From: Argyresthia goedartella | Taxonomy: Eukaryota; Arthropoda; Insecta; Lepidoptera; Argyresthiidae | Reading direction: 5' to 3' | DNA: 64,000 bases | Assembly (NCBI GenBank): GCA_949825045.1 | Contig: OX463832.1 | Span: forward strand, 23,678,552-23,742,551 | Shown: positions 50,812 through 61,989 of the stretch, one piece after another | How positions within the stretch are numbered: position 1 is the first letter of the stretch | Layout of the letters: each line of letters begins with the position of its first letter | Position numbers and translations under genes: made by a program | Notes under the pieces: generated by a model | What the model was told of the DNA's origin: nothing | The model's input: the letters and a program-made list of their open reading frames with translations, nothing else | Database searches by the model: none

Positions 50812-53083
50812 ATGGCGGTATGTGTGTCTCGCTTAAGTTATAAGGAAGTAGGCATTCAGACAGAAATTAAGTGCCATTGTTTTTCTGATGAAATTTTGAA
50901 AAGAAAGGTGAAAGTTTTGTCTCAAAGATTAAGTCGGCGAGACAACAGAATACATAACCTCCAATCAATATTACTTGTATTAAAAAACAAATGTAACAAC
51001 TACGACGAAGTTGAGCGCACGATGAAAAGAAATTTTAGTGATATTCATACTCACCTAAATACTGATAGAACAATAAAGGTGCAAGATATTCGGATGAAGT
51101 CAAGAAATTCGCTTTGTCTTTGTACTTTTATTCTGCAAAAGGTTATTTGTTTTTGCGAAACAAAATTTCTTTACCTCATCCTGCAACTATACGAAAAATG
51201 CTTGCTACGCATGACTGTAATGTTGGTTTTATGTCGGAAGTTTTTGAGTATTTAAAATCAACAGTTGAAGTGAATGACCTTCAAAATGTAGCATTAATAT
51301 TTGATGGAATGTCTATTAGGTCCGAAGAAATAATCGAAAAACATAAAGACAAAAAATGGGGATATATTGATTATTCTGGCATCGTCCCTGATGAATCTGA
51401 TCAGTTGGCCACAGAGGTGTTAGTGCTTCAAATAGTATCGTTTAAACAAAAATTCAAATGTCCATTGCATATTTTATCATATGCAAAATCTCAGCTGCCA
51501 TACAATCACAGATAATACTTACAGCTATTCGTATGTTGGACGATATAGGGATTTCAGTTCGTAGTTTAACTTGTGATGGAACACATGCAAATGTTTTGAC
51601 ATATGAAATTTTGGGCTGCAAATTCAATTCAATAGATATGATTACCAGCTTTAAACACCCTACAAGAGATAGTAGAATACATTGTATATTTGACCGAGCA
51701 CACATGTTAAAATTATCCAGAAACATTTTTGCCGAAACAAACCTAAGATCGCAAAACGGTAACATAAATTTTTATTTTGTCAGAGAATTGCACAAATTGC
51801 AAGAGGAAGAGGGTTTCAGACTAAAAAATAAATTAAATGCCGGACATATTAACTTCTTCGGGAAAAAAATGAACGTGAAATTGGCAGCACAAACATTAAG
51901 TTCTTCAGTCGCAGATGCAATTGATTATTTAAGAACTACTGGGAACAAGGACTTCCAAAACAGTGAATCCACCACTGAATATATAAGAATGATTGACAGG
52001 GTTTTTGATTTTCTAAATGCCAAATCCCCAATTGGTACTGGATTTAAGGCCCCATTACGTCTGGGAAATCGTCCGTTTTGGGAAAATACATTTTCTAAAA
52101 CTAGGGAATACCTGAAATCACTGACGATAGATAATCAACATATTTTAACTCATCGTCGCAAAATGCCAGTGTTGGGTTTAATTGTGGACACATTCAGTTG
52201 TAAAAATTTAGCAATGGACCTTTTAGAAAATATTGAAAATAAATTGGATTATTTCTTGCCATATAAATTTTCGCAAGACCAATTGGAGATGTTTTTTTCC
52301 TGTGTCCGATTGCAAGGTGGTGGAAATAACAATCCTAATGCCTTCCAATTCAGATACGCCTTGCGTAAACTATTGCATCGCAACAGCATTAAGCCTAGCC
52401 TTAGTGCAAACTGTATCGACAGTGAATTTGAACTCTCGCCAGTTTTAGAGTTTCGAAGTCAAAAAAGGATCACAAATGAAAAACAAAATGTTGATTCATT
52501 AGATGATCAACAAGTGGAAATCTTATTGAATCGCGTTCAATCGATTAATATGTCGGATTATAAAAATAACATTTTGTATTACATTTCTGGTCATTTCGTA
52601 AACAAAATGTTAAACAAACTTTCATGTCCACATTGTCGTGATGCGTTAGTAATCACAAAAGATGATTTTGATCATTCCTATTTTATAGATATAACAAACT
52701 TTTCATCCTTCACTGCTTTCATAGACAAGGGTAAACTAAAATATGTATCTAGATTTGCATTTGAGATAGTGAGATGCAGTGAACAGCTCTTTCTGTCAGA
52801 ATTGTCGAATAATACATTCCGGACCACAAGCAAAAATAGAATTTTGGTTTTATTAAAACAGTTATTTTACACAAAGCTACAAAATATATTTTCTCCGCCC
52901 CATCCTCTACAATCTGTAAATGACGAAGAGCCACATGAATTACAATTAGTAAAAACATTGGCAAATTCCTATTTAAATTTAAAAATGTTCCACCAAGCTA
53001 AATTGAATTCGATGCGAAATTTCCGTTCTAAGATTGGTTTAAGACAGAAACTACACAAAACAATTACTTTTAGTAATGTTTAA
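50812..53083 (+). pseudogene. P-element/THAP9-like transposase, two frameshifts
   Basis: Three frames join into one protein of about 755 residues. The first (from ATG 50812) has a Lys/Arg-rich coiled-coil-like start (EILKRKVKVLSQRLSRRDNR). After a frameshift near 51087 comes YSDEVKKFALSLYFYSAKGY and PHPATIRK, then the first catalytic region LIFDGMSIRSE. After a second shift near 51470 come AYFIICKISAAIQSQIILTA, the second Asp region LTCDGTHAN, FDRAHMLKLSRN, and the late acidic region YKFSQDQLEMFFSCVRLQGG with the catalytic Glu. The C-terminal half includes NILYYISGHFVNKMLNKLSC PHC. These match P-superfamily transposases (D, D, E in RNase H fold with a GTP-binding insertion). No N-terminal THAP zinc finger and no terminal repeats were found. 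Confidence 0.85.
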
Positions 53084-53089
53084 TTTTTA

Positions 53090-54225
53090 TGGAATTTTAA
53101 TTTAATGAAAGTGTGTATGGATGTATGTTGCTCTTTCATGCGACAACGGCTGAACTCTGACACTACCGGCACTTTTACGGACATTTCAATACAAATAACA
53201 GTCAAATCGGTCCATCCGGTCTCGAGTTTTAATAAACCTCACCAATGATGAAAGATGTTTTCATTTTTATAATTAAAGATAGTTTTTGATTTATGATATG
53301 ACGAAAAATTTATAATGTATATCACATTACTACGCATTCCATCAAATATTAACGCTACATTTTGAAGGTTACACTTCAAACCCAACATTACAGTCATGCG
53401 TAGTTAATAGAAATATAATATGTACCTACAAATTTGTACCGAACCCTCGCCTCGGTGCGCGAACGACTCGCACTTTGTTTTTAAGTTTGTATATGATATA
53501 ATAAAGATATATGTGTTTGAGTTTGATTTTTATTAGATCTCGCAGAAAACCGTCACCATTTTACCATATGAGGTGGCGGGGGGCAGTTGTGCCCAAATTA
53601 AGCCAGTATTTCAACAGTTAATTTCGCGTGACATGGCTTGGCCAATCCAATCGCGCTCACTATGCAGGTATTAATCTTGAAGGTCATTACGGCCTGAAAT
53701 AAGACATGTACAGATTTCTAGTTTTATCCCGAAATTCCTACAAAATCAGGAACTGCCGACGAAAACACAGGGCAAGCAGTCGCAGGTAGGTATTGTGCAG
53801 TGGAATGGAATTCCCTGTTTATGATGTGTGGTTCAATCATTGCCGACCCGTCACACGCACCAGTGTGAATTCAATATGTCCCGTTTTTATTCAAAATCAG
53901 TGCCACCCTATTAGAAAGAGATAAATAACCCACCATCGAGCCCTCTCGCTCGGCTCGTTTTTTTGGCTATAGTAAGCATTCCTGTTAGAGTAGTACTTCC
54001 ATGGTCCTCTATCATCCGCGACGCATAGATAAAAATGTATATGCCGCGACGTTGCTGTCTGTCTCTGTGGTCTGGCTGTCTGTCTGCCTCTGTTATCTGA
54101 AAAATTGTTCTGTCTGTGGTAATCTGTGTACTGACTTCTGTTGCACAAACAGAAACAGAGCGCATTTGCATTTTCTTTCATCTTGTTCTAAATACCTTCC
54201 AGTACCTACAATTCCTACAACTACA
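53090..54225. other. Intergenic stretch with weak repeat pieces
   Basis: An R1-like end (GCGCGAACGACTCGCACTTT) is near 53455-53480, and a SINE-like piece sharing CAGTTGTGCCCAAATTAAGC with 31095 is near 53575. The 300 bp before 54226 is the likely promoter and 5' UTR of the next gene. Confidence 0.4.
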
Positions 54226-55170
54226 ATGTCTGGCAGGCAAACCTTTACCTTTAGTGAGTCCGAGAAGTTCTGTCTGCAAGAACTTATAGTGAAATATAAA
54301 TTAAATTTAACCGCTACCAATGTGTGTACTCCGGCAGCACTAAAAATGGCTTGGGTTAAACTTACCGAGGAGTTTAATTCAATAGGCAGTAATTCAAAGG
54401 TGAGGAGTAACAGTGTATCTGATAAGGGGGCTGATTTAATTCATACCCATATCTCCTATTCTTAATGAACCTCTTAAAATTTAAGACAATTTAAGCACTT
54501 CGGCATGAAAATTATTGTTTTTTGTAATTGGTACTGGATATATCTATTTACACTTTGTCCTATAGATTATCTGTTTCCTATACAATTTATCTGTTTTCAG
54601 AGAACGGAGTCACAATTAAAAAAAATGTGGGACAATTTAAAAACCCGCTGCAAAAACAACCTGGCTTCAGAAAAAAGGGAGAGGACGAAAACAGGTGGTG
54701 GTCTGTACAAGCCGATCCCTGGTACCGCATCTCAGCCAGATAGCGGTATTGTGGACAAGGCGCTGCTGCTAGATGCTTCTACTGATGTAGAAATAAAGTA
54801 TGTGAATGACAGTGATACTGTCCCTAGTCAACGAGAGACTCTTGAAGGTAAATAATAGTTTCAATATAATTTAATATTTTTATTCTACTATGAATTGATT
54901 TTAAGTTTTATTTATTTTACAGCTGGTTTCACTGTTCCAATCCAGGACAATGATGATGATCCTCAGTATGTCGAAATTGCAGAAGATAGAGAGGAAGAGC
55001 TCCACAATTTACGCCTGCAGGAAAAAGAATGGCTTATTCTTGCTGCAAAAGAAATTTATGAAAAGGCCAAGTTAGAAAGACAAGCAGCAGAGGAATTGTT
55101 ACGTTGCAATACAGCGAAGAGACAGTTAGCAGAATTAATTAATTTGGAAAATAATAACAAATATAATTAA
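54226..55170 (+). CDS. Myb/SANT-like DNA-binding protein, three exons
   Basis: Exons 54226-54399, 54601-54847 and 54923-55170 join in frame to 222 aa and stop at 55168-55170. Donors are GTGAGG and GTAAAT; acceptors TTTCAG and TTACAG. The first about 85 residues (MSGRQTFTFSESEKFCLQEL, ALKMAWVKLTEEFNSIGSN, RTESQLKKMWDNLKTRCKNN) form a trihelical Myb/SANT-like domain with spaced Trp residues, of the type found in insect MSANTD3-like proteins and in the DNA-binding partner of PIF/Harbinger transposases. An acidic middle precedes a Glu/Lys-rich helical C-terminus (EIYEKAKLERQAAEELLRCN). It is nuclear by inference. No DDE nuclease partner is near. The coding frame is intact. Confidence 0.82.
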
Positions 55171-55179
55171 AACAATTTA

Positions 55180-55560
55180 GTCAACTATTTATCTCTCTTT
55201 CAAGTTTGCCTTTTGTAAAACTCCTCTTTTGAAGTCTCATAAAAATAAACAATAAAATCAAGAAACTTAGTTTTAATTGAATTTAGCAATAGATGGAAAT
55301 AGTTGGTCTTTCAAATGATCAATTTCCATAATGGTATAAAATTCTTAAATAAAATGTCTTAAAATAAACAGATCTTCTTCTACATCCACATCCTGATTCA
55401 TTATTATTAGAAACCGGAACAACTTCCATATTTTCCAGAGACAGCACAGGCAACAATAATAAGGCTTACTATTTTGAAGCTTTCTGCTTAAACTAGCAAA
55501 TCTTCTTTTACATACTCCATTAAATTCGCTCAATAATGTTCCTGGATGTTCCTGGTGAAT
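55180..55560. other. 3' flank of the Myb/SANT-like gene
   Basis: AATAAA-type signals occur at about 55246 and 55252, shortly after the stop codon, and may end the transcript. The remainder shows no recognised feature. Confidence 0.4.
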
Positions 55561-57073
55561 GTGGTGTTGAAATAATTGTTGTATGGGAGGCCCCTTAGGT
55601 ATTTATTAGTATTTGTTGGTATAGCCGCAACAGAAATATCATGGGTGAAAATTTCAGCTGTGATTTTTTATCGTTTGCCACATCAGGTGCAAACCGCCGG
55701 CAGACACTGAATCAATAATTGACACTCTCAGGTGCTATCGGAATGAATGCCCTAAATGCCCGGTGAAAAAAACCTGTCCCATAAAGCTCTATTTTATTGT
55801 GAAAAGAGACTAGTGACGAAACATAAATAAGTAGGTCACGGGCATTTCTCAACTAAGCTTTTCTGAGGTATTTGAATATTTTGAATGCCATGATCTAGAT
55901 AAAGCGATCAACTCGTTTCACGATCCTGTTCGTGTTGTTCTATGAACTTAGTTTCCCTTTTCACAAGGAAAAAAATCGGTGACTACCAAGTCAAAAGGGA
56001 TCACTAAGGGCATCAAATATTGTTGTAAAAGAAAGCGCGAACTTCTATGGTCATTTAGACTTAACTCTCTTAACACTCGAAAATAAAAATACATTCAAAC
56101 AATACACACAACGGTTAAAACGAGTAATAGATCAGAAACATCAATATCTTTGGGCTTTGATGCCCACCACTAAACTGCTTGTGTGACGTCATAGTAGGTA
56201 TCATAGTACATTACGCTACAAGGGAAGTAAGTGAGCTATTACGGAACGAGATGCAATTTGGTGCCCGTGCGAGCTTCGCTCGCAAAGGGCTCTAAGGATC
56301 GAGGGCACCCGAGATATTTAGACGCCCGAGCGAGCGAAGCTCGCAAGGGCGGATATAGTTCGAGGGTGCAATAGCTACTTACAACCCGAGAGAAGTATAC
56401 TATTTTACACCTTTCTTGCGAGGAAAATAAAACACAACAAATAAAATAAAACAATGTAATTTAAATTCATATCAAAAAACTAATGAGGTACCTACATATT
56501 AATTTCTTTTGATTTATTTGGCAAAAGGTTGTCGATTACATTCTCAGCTTCCATATCCACTTCATCACTTGACATTTTTAATTAGGTAATTAATTTTAGA
56601 TAAACTTTATCAAACTTCAAATAATATCGATTGAATTACCGCCAATTTTTTTTTTTTTTTGAGTTGGTTGCGTTTTTGATTAAGGAGGTTTGCATAGCTT
56701 GAACTGTAAAGTTGTATGAAAATCCATTACATATCAAGCATTGCTTGTTCTGCAAAGTAATTTGAAAATGGAACGTAGTTTTCAATGCAGACAATGAATG
56801 AATGACGTAAAGATTAACTTACATTCACTCTTTTAACGTAAGTAAGTAGGTCTTTACGAGCAAGGCAGGTGTAAACATTCTGATCGCACCTGAGAGTGTC
56901 ATGTCAATTATTGATTCAGTGTCTGCCGGCGATTTGCACCTGATGTGGCAAACGATAAAAAAAACACATTTGACTGCTCTAGTAAGTAGGTACCTATAGA
57001 GAGTGATGCGGAACAGCGGAGGCTCAGTAAATAGGGTCCTGTTGGGTAAGCTTCGGGTACGGGACCCTAAAAT
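55560..57073 (-). repeat. R1 copy, minus, split by a TIR element
   Basis: TTGTATGGGAGGCCCCTTAG to GTGAAAATTTCAGC at 55565-55655 is an R1 interior in minus orientation. TAGGGTCCTGTTGGGTAAGC to GTACGGGACCCTAAAA at 57034-57070 is an R1 left end, also minus. A 1.3-kb element lies between them. Confidence 0.6.
55662..56962. mobile_element. 1.3-kb non-autonomous element with about 75-bp TIRs
   Basis: Left end TTTTTATCGTTTGCCACATC onward (GCAGACACTGAATCAATAAT, ACACTCTCAGGTGC) matches the complement of 56880-56962 nearly base for base. The interior has no transposase; it contains a GC-rich GAGCGAGCGAAGCTCGCAAG-type hairpin patch near 56260-56390. It sits within an R1 copy, so it is the younger of the two. 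Confidence 0.75.
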
Positions 57074-57394
57074 CATCCGCGGAGACTTGGCGGGTACTTA
57101 TTGTTTAATATTATTGACGTTTACTACAATAATGTTACTGATTTACGTCATCTTGGTATTATTTCGTTTACAGCTCAATTCAGCCTTCCCCTCCCTTCAC
57201 TATTGCGCGACAAGGAACCAGCCAATCGCCGCTTTGGAGATATGAATTATGATATGAGACTTACAAAATTGGGTACCAAATAAAACAGAGTTTAGATCAT
57301 AAACTATATAATATTTCGACAAATGCAAGAACCACAGTTAAGATACTTCATTTAAAATGCAGCACTCAGGTAAATACAAATGTAAACATAACAT

Positions 57395-57855
57395 AACATT
57401 TACATACAGGCACATACATTGCTTCTAACCCCACACTAGGATACCCTGTGTCGTGGGAACCAGAAACAGCGACGGCACACACATATAAACATCCAAGACC
57501 TGGAGATTATACAAGATGACATTTAATTAGCTGACCATATTTTGGGGATTCATAGCACCGATCATTTTGAACAACTTTCCCCAATAAACATATGGTCGCA
57601 AATGAAAAATATTTTTCGTCCCTCAGTACATTGACCCCATCAGCTGATTACAAGTTACTATGGGAGGCCCAAAAATTTATTTCATTTACGACCACATGTT
57701 TCTTGGGGAAAGTTGTTCATAATAATGGGTACTGTCCTTCCCCAAAATATGGTCAGCTAATTAAATATCACCTTCTTCCTCCCCAGCCGGGATCCGAACC
57801 CGGGACCTCTTGCATGGGAAGCCCAGCCTCGACCGTGCCGCAGAGGTCGTCAAAC
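57395..57855 (-). repeat. Fourth SINE-like repeat, minus, interrupted by a foldback element
   Basis: CATTGCTTCTAACCCCACAC and TAGGATACCCTGTGTCGTGG at the left form the body. CCGGGATCCGAACCCGGGAC at 57787-57806 is a B-box complement in the tRNA-like head. The foldback at 57515-57775 splits it. Confidence 0.55.
57515..57775. mobile_element. Foldback/MITE of about 260 bp with arms of over 100 bp
   Basis: Left TTTAATTAGCTGACCATATT and AACAACTTTCCCCAATAAAC recur as complements at the right (AATATGGTCAGCTAATTAAA, TTCTTGGGGAAAGTTGTT). The arms cover most of the element. It is non-coding; the frame across it is an artefact. Confidence 0.8.
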
Positions 57856-57859
57856 ATGA

Positions 57860-58630
57860 TAAAGTGCTTATTGGTAACAACTTCAAAACATGGTCCTAGT
57901 ATCTGGACATGGATTCCGATGGTGATTGTTTTAAAGACCGCTGTGTATTTACTTACATATACAGTTAGATTTTTGTTCTGTCTATAAAGCAGGCTTTTAT
58001 TTATTTAATTATGGAACACCAACAAAGAATACAAAGATCTATGTAAATGTAAATGCACCAGTTGGGACATATATTTCATTTCAAATCTTATTCTAATAGA
58101 AATTTTACTAGAATCTTGATTTAGTGTGAAATTAAAACTTTGTGAACAATTCGTTACCGCAAAAATATAATTCTATATGACCCGTTGAAATTTGTATCAC
58201 CTAAAATTTCATTGTAAAATAAATAATACATTTAGTAATGAAATAGTTACGTCGTTGTTAATTTACATGTAGGTAAGTAAAAGAGATCCGCAACTAACGC
58301 CATCTATCCTTTGCGTTGTAACTAAATGCAACAGAACAAAAAGTCCGCTACCAACAAAAGAGGTTAAATGTATCAACTAATGTATCACTGACAAAGGAGT
58401 TTGAATGATCTACGGCTACCAACGCCATCTAGCGACAGGAAGCTGAGACTTCTGCACTTCCCATACATTTTTTATTTTTATTTTTTGGCTATTTCTCTGC
58501 GTTTTTCGTTATCTTCTTTTTACCTAAACCTTCTCCGGACTGAAGACAATAAATGTAAATAGGAATTATTCAAACTGGTCGGGCCATTTTTAGATTTAGT
58601 AAGACGTGCAGCGTATTCATTTTTATAAGT
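57860..58630. other. Stretch without recognised features
   Basis: AT-rich, no gene seen. The short words AACGCCATCTATC and AACGCCATCTAGC at 58297 and 58424 are common in such genomes and were not given meaning. Confidence 0.4.
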
Positions 58631-58636
58631 ATAAGC

Positions 58637-59029
58637 ATGGACGAATAAGACTAGAGGACAAACAACCGTAGTACTTTGAAGCGTAATTCGATTTTTAGTT
58701 TAAATGTGTATTGCTAGATAGAGCTATATAGAGTAGCTAGATAGAGTTCAAAAGTTTTTTCTAGTAAATGTAGTGTCGTAGTGGCGCGCTTAATTTAGGA
58801 AAGATTATACGCGGTATACGCGTTCATTTCCTAAGAAGAACAAGGCTTACGCTTACGCCAGCTTTGATTTTTCGTCGATATTACGATGGATTATACTACG
58901 CCGTCAGCCTAAGCACACAGAATCTATCGCATGGTACAGCGATATCTAGAAATAATACAGGATTTTAGCTTTCTAGCAGGGTACGTTTTTTTGTATGACG
59001 TTGCGAGTCCTCTAGTCTTATTCGTCTAT
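58637..59029. mobile_element. R5 TIR element, longest copy
   Basis: TGGACGAATAAGACTAGAGG at the left and CCTCTAGTCTTATTCGTCTA at the right. It is flanked by AGTATAAGCA and AGTATAGGCA, a likely target-site duplication of about 10 bp with one change. Internal CTTACGCTTACGCCAGCTTT is shared with the copy at 15473. Confidence 0.8.
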
Positions 59030-59309
59030 AGTATAGGCACAGACCAAGTTTACTTTGTTCTGTGGTATAGATTTAAATATGTGAAACAGGATAGGTATGC
59101 ACCACCTACTTTTGTTAGCATGTGCGTATAGTTATTGCTGGGCAAACTAACTATCGCGTCTTATTATCATAGCCTAAGAAAACCACGTCAATCAGAAAAT
59201 ACTAATAAACCGACGAGGCAAAGTTTATTTTCAGCAATAATCGAAGTCTGCTCTAAAGACCAAACTCAACTCTAACTGTAAACGCACTGTACTTAAGATC
59301 TGCTTAAGT

Positions 59310-59404
59310 TTAACTGGATTGTTCGTATCCCTCTGTCTTCATGTCGTTGATGCCGAGTTCATCGTTCTGCTCGTGCGTGCGTACGTAGCGCGTGACCTTG
59401 AGAC
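59310..59404 (-). CDS. ZPR1: ZPR1 zinc-finger protein, last coding exon
   Basis: After acceptor TCGCAG the exon reads (G)[20 protein letters not shown] then [10 protein letters not shown] and stop (59310-59312). It matches the end of ZPR1, where the pattern [20 protein letters not shown] is diagnostic. ZPR1 binds eEF1A and shuttles between cytoplasm and nucleus, linking translation-factor handling to cell growth. It joins in phase to 61990-62114. The terminal intron is about 2.6 kb and full of repeats. Confidence 0.9.
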
Positions 59405-59429
59405 CTGCGAAATAAACATGACAATAAAT

Positions 59430-59600
59430 ATATTAGTAAACGTAGCCCATGAATGTCCTCACTGAGGGGAACAGGCCTTTACCCGGATATGGGTTAGATT
59501 GCGCTGGCCCGGTGCGGATTGACGGTGCAGTGCCGCAGAGTTTCTTGGGGTTATCTTCCCTGACGGGAGTATTTCCGAAGCACTGGTATAGTTAATGGAG
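59430..59600. repeat. SINE-like fragment (ZPR1 last intron)
   Basis: GTAGCCCATGAATGTCCTCA and TTTACCCGGATATGGGTTAG resemble 33405-33470. TTTCTTGGGGTTATCTTCCC resembles the cascade in the repeat at 31200. Confidence 0.4.
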
Positions 59601-59699
59601 TTCCCTTTTCCTGTGCGAGACTCAGCCATGAATCACCATTTGAAAGGGAAATTTCCTTTTTCAAACTCAAACCACTTAAAACTGATTAAGTTCTCATTA

Positions 59700-60329
59700 G
59701 TTAAGTTGGTCATATCATATGACTAATAAATAAATAAATGACGAATAAAAAATGTAACACATATGACTCATATGTGGTAATTTTTTTGTTTTTCTCCATG
59801 TATTATAAGTGTCTTGACTTGTAAAAGTGCATTATTTTTGCCGACATTCAATAAAATATTTGAGCTCGAGTTTTGAGTGAGAAGGGTCCCATCAGAGCCT
59901 TCACTCACGTGTCTATCCGTACAATCTTCGTCTGTCACACAGGTTTTACAGCCAGACATTTAAAGCTGCAGTCTTCAAATTTAATCGTATCTTCAAATTA
60001 CGACGTATAGCTTTGGGTCAGCAAGTTGTTGACCCGAAGCCACACGAATTGTCAAAAAATATTTTAAAGAGTTTTAAAGGTTGGCTACAATACAGCAAAA
60101 GGGGGCCGCGAAAAAAAAAACACCTATCCCATCTGTTTTTAAAAATATTGGAAAACGAAGGAATGAGAGGCAACAAAAAACAGCTTTCATACAACATTTT
60201 GTACCGAAAAAAATTAACTTCCCATTAACTGATGACCTTCAAATATGGCGATAATGTTTATTGTTGTCACAATAAATCCAGGTTTTGATTGATAGTGATG
60301 TCGCAGTTAGCTGGTTAAATCAGACACTT
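59700..60329. other. ZPR1 intron stretch with unrecognised frames
   Basis: Two short frames, 59768-59959 minus (MSGCKTCVTDEDCTDRHVSE) and 60013-60228 plus (KHLSHLFLKILENEGMRGNK), are not recognised. They may be pieces of one decayed element. No terminal repeats were found. Confidence 0.3.
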
Positions 60330-60504
60330 AACTAACACCCTAGACCGTTAATTAAAGACCGACGTTTAACCAAGTCGCTAAAGTTTCGTCAGACAAGTGA
60401 GTGAACGAAACGTTTAACGAGTTGTCTAAACGTTCCTAGGCAACAAGACATATACAATATAAATACACTTAAGTAAACATAAAAAATATTTTATGTGTAC
60501 GTAA

Positions 60505-60600
60505 GTTTATGTTTTAAGTATTTTTTGTTGTTCTTACATGTTCACCCCCTTTACCCTTCACCTAAGCTACCGCAATGTTTTGCCCTGATATAAGCTGTGC
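60505..60600 (-). repeat. R4 short repeat, minus (nested)
   Basis: TTTTTGTTGTTCTTACATGT joined to TCACCCCCTTTACCC and TCACCTAAGCTACCGCA. The central hairpin is missing. Confidence 0.6.
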
Positions 60601-60677
60601 AAATAAGTAGTGAAAAGATACCCTGAAAGTAACCAGCTGTTGTCGTGACGCCATCTTATTCTACATTACATTTACAT

Positions 60678-60945
60678 GACGACCCGAATGGCCGAGATGG
60701 CAGTGACGCTGCCTACGAAACCAAGGGTCCCGGGTTCGAGTCCCGGTGAGGGCAAATATTTGTTTGATGAGAACGGATATTTGTACCCTAGTCATGGTTG
60801 TTTATCTATCTAAGTATAATATTTATCTATATAAGTATGTGTATCGTTGTCTAGTACCCAAGATACAGGGAATCCTAGTTTGGGGCTAGATCGATGTGTG
60901 TAAATGGTGTCCAAGGTATTATTATTATATTATTATTATTACATT
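60678..60945 (+). repeat. R3 tRNA-derived SINE, full-length (nested)
   Basis: GACGACCCGAATGGCCGAGA, B box GGGTTCGAGTCCCGG, full body and an ATT-repeat tail. Confidence 0.85.
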
Positions 60946-61261
60946 ATTTAACCAGCACGCCGGCTTTCGGTAAGACTGATTGTTAAACGTTTTCGATGAT
61001 GCTTTTGGTAGTGACTTGGTAAAATGTCGGTCTTTAATTAACGGTAGGGTGTTGGTTACGGACGGATATACTGATTCGCAAATATACTAAACTTCGCTTC
61101 GCTCAGCCCCTTTATCCAACACCTGCCATGACCCACTATTCAGTAATTTCGTCACGCAAATCTATATTTTCTTCGCTCATTTCAGGTAATTCCGCTGTTC
61201 ATGGGCGCTTTGATCAATTAGTTTGTTATTAGCTTGTTTTATTATTCACTCATTAGCAACA

Positions 61262-61425
61262 AGGCCGTTGGTCAGACCACCAGCCCTGGATGGAACGACG
61301 ATATACTCAAGTCGACAGGATCTCAATGGATGGGGTTGGCACAGAGCCGTGCGGATTGCGATAGCGAAGAGGCCTGTGCCCAGCGGTGGGTCGATTTGGA
61401 CTGAGTATGATGATGATGATGTGTG
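61262..61425 (+). pseudogene. LINE ORF2 C-terminal fragment (RTE-like)
   Basis: Allowing frameshifts it reads GRPPA(R)WNDDILKSTGSQW MGLAQSRADC then EEACAQRWVDLD, the same C-terminal pattern as 10100-10300. It ends in a TGATGATGATGATG tail. Confidence 0.6.
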
Positions 61426-61448
61426 AATTTGATGAGGAATAGGTAAGT

Positions 61449-61567
61449 TGCCGTCGCCCGGCTGCTCTGAGTTGTCATCATCACACGAGGTACTCACGGT
61501 GTCGTCCCACACTATGGTGAAGGCGTGCAGGCCCTCCAACACTTCCTCTGGGATGGCCCGCGTCTCA
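61449..61567 (-). pseudogene. Decayed duplicate of the ZPR1 penultimate exon
   Basis: It encodes RAIPEEVLEGLHAFTIVWDD then diverges to a stop, against FLATLEEVLEGRRAVTIVLD D in the working exon. The end, GATGACAACTCAGAGCAGCC, aligns with GATGACAACCCAGACGAGCC. The acceptor is lost and the donor GT has become GC. A third remnant of only the exon end and donor region (GTTACCGTCGTCCGGCTGG) is at 61626-61645. Confidence 0.8.
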
Positions 61568-61654
61568 CACACACCCACACATATGTACAGACACACACCC
61601 CCAACACTAAGTAAAGTAAGGTAAGTTACCGTCGTCCGGCTGGGTATAGGTACT

Positions 61655-61900
61655 GTGTAGTTTTTTTGTCGTAAAAAATTACTTTTTCCTATAAGTTATT
61701 TTTTTACGACTTTATTTTAGGATTACATGCGAAACATCATGTGATGGTATGATGATGGATGCTTGCTTTTAAATAGGCTTGTTAATAGGATTCTCATTCG
61801 AATGGGCCGTTGATATTGATAAACCCTGCGTAACGTAAGCATTCCTTCATCCATCACATGATGATTCAATATTGGAACAAAAAACGTAATTTTTTAGGTT
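61655..61900. repeat. Imperfect inverted repeat (ZPR1 intron)
   Basis: CATCATGTGATGGTATGATG at about 61737 pairs with the complement CATCCATCACATGATGATTC near 61848. A smaller hairpin, GTCGTAAAAAATTA with a TTATTTTTTTACGAC partner, lies at 61668-61711. It is a MITE-like structure between the duplicated exon remnants and the working exon. Confidence 0.5.
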
Positions 61901-61989
61901 AAATTAAATGCTGTTAATAAAGCTTGGTTGTCATCATTGAAACACACACACACACACACACATGCACAACACTAAGTAGGGTGAGTTAC

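Larger units (their letters stand above)
60330..61060. mobile_element. TIR element of about 730 bp hosting nested R4 and R3 repeats
   Basis: Left CTAACACCCTAGACCGTTAA and TTAAAGACCGACGTTTAACC match the complement of 61008-61057 (GGTCTTTAATTAACGGTAGG). About 50-bp ends, no transposase. Subtracting the two nested repeats leaves an original MITE of under 400 bp. Confidence 0.7.

Noticed and set aside
53897..54320. Minus-strand frames of 75-94 codons
   Set aside because: They lie opposite the Myb/SANT-like gene's 5' region and have no family resemblance.
57592..57987. 131-codon frame
   Set aside because: It runs through a foldback arm and a SINE head, so it is not a gene.
61246..61596. 116-codon minus frame as a new gene
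   Set aside because: It joins the decayed ZPR1 exon copy to the antisense of an RTE fragment by chance.
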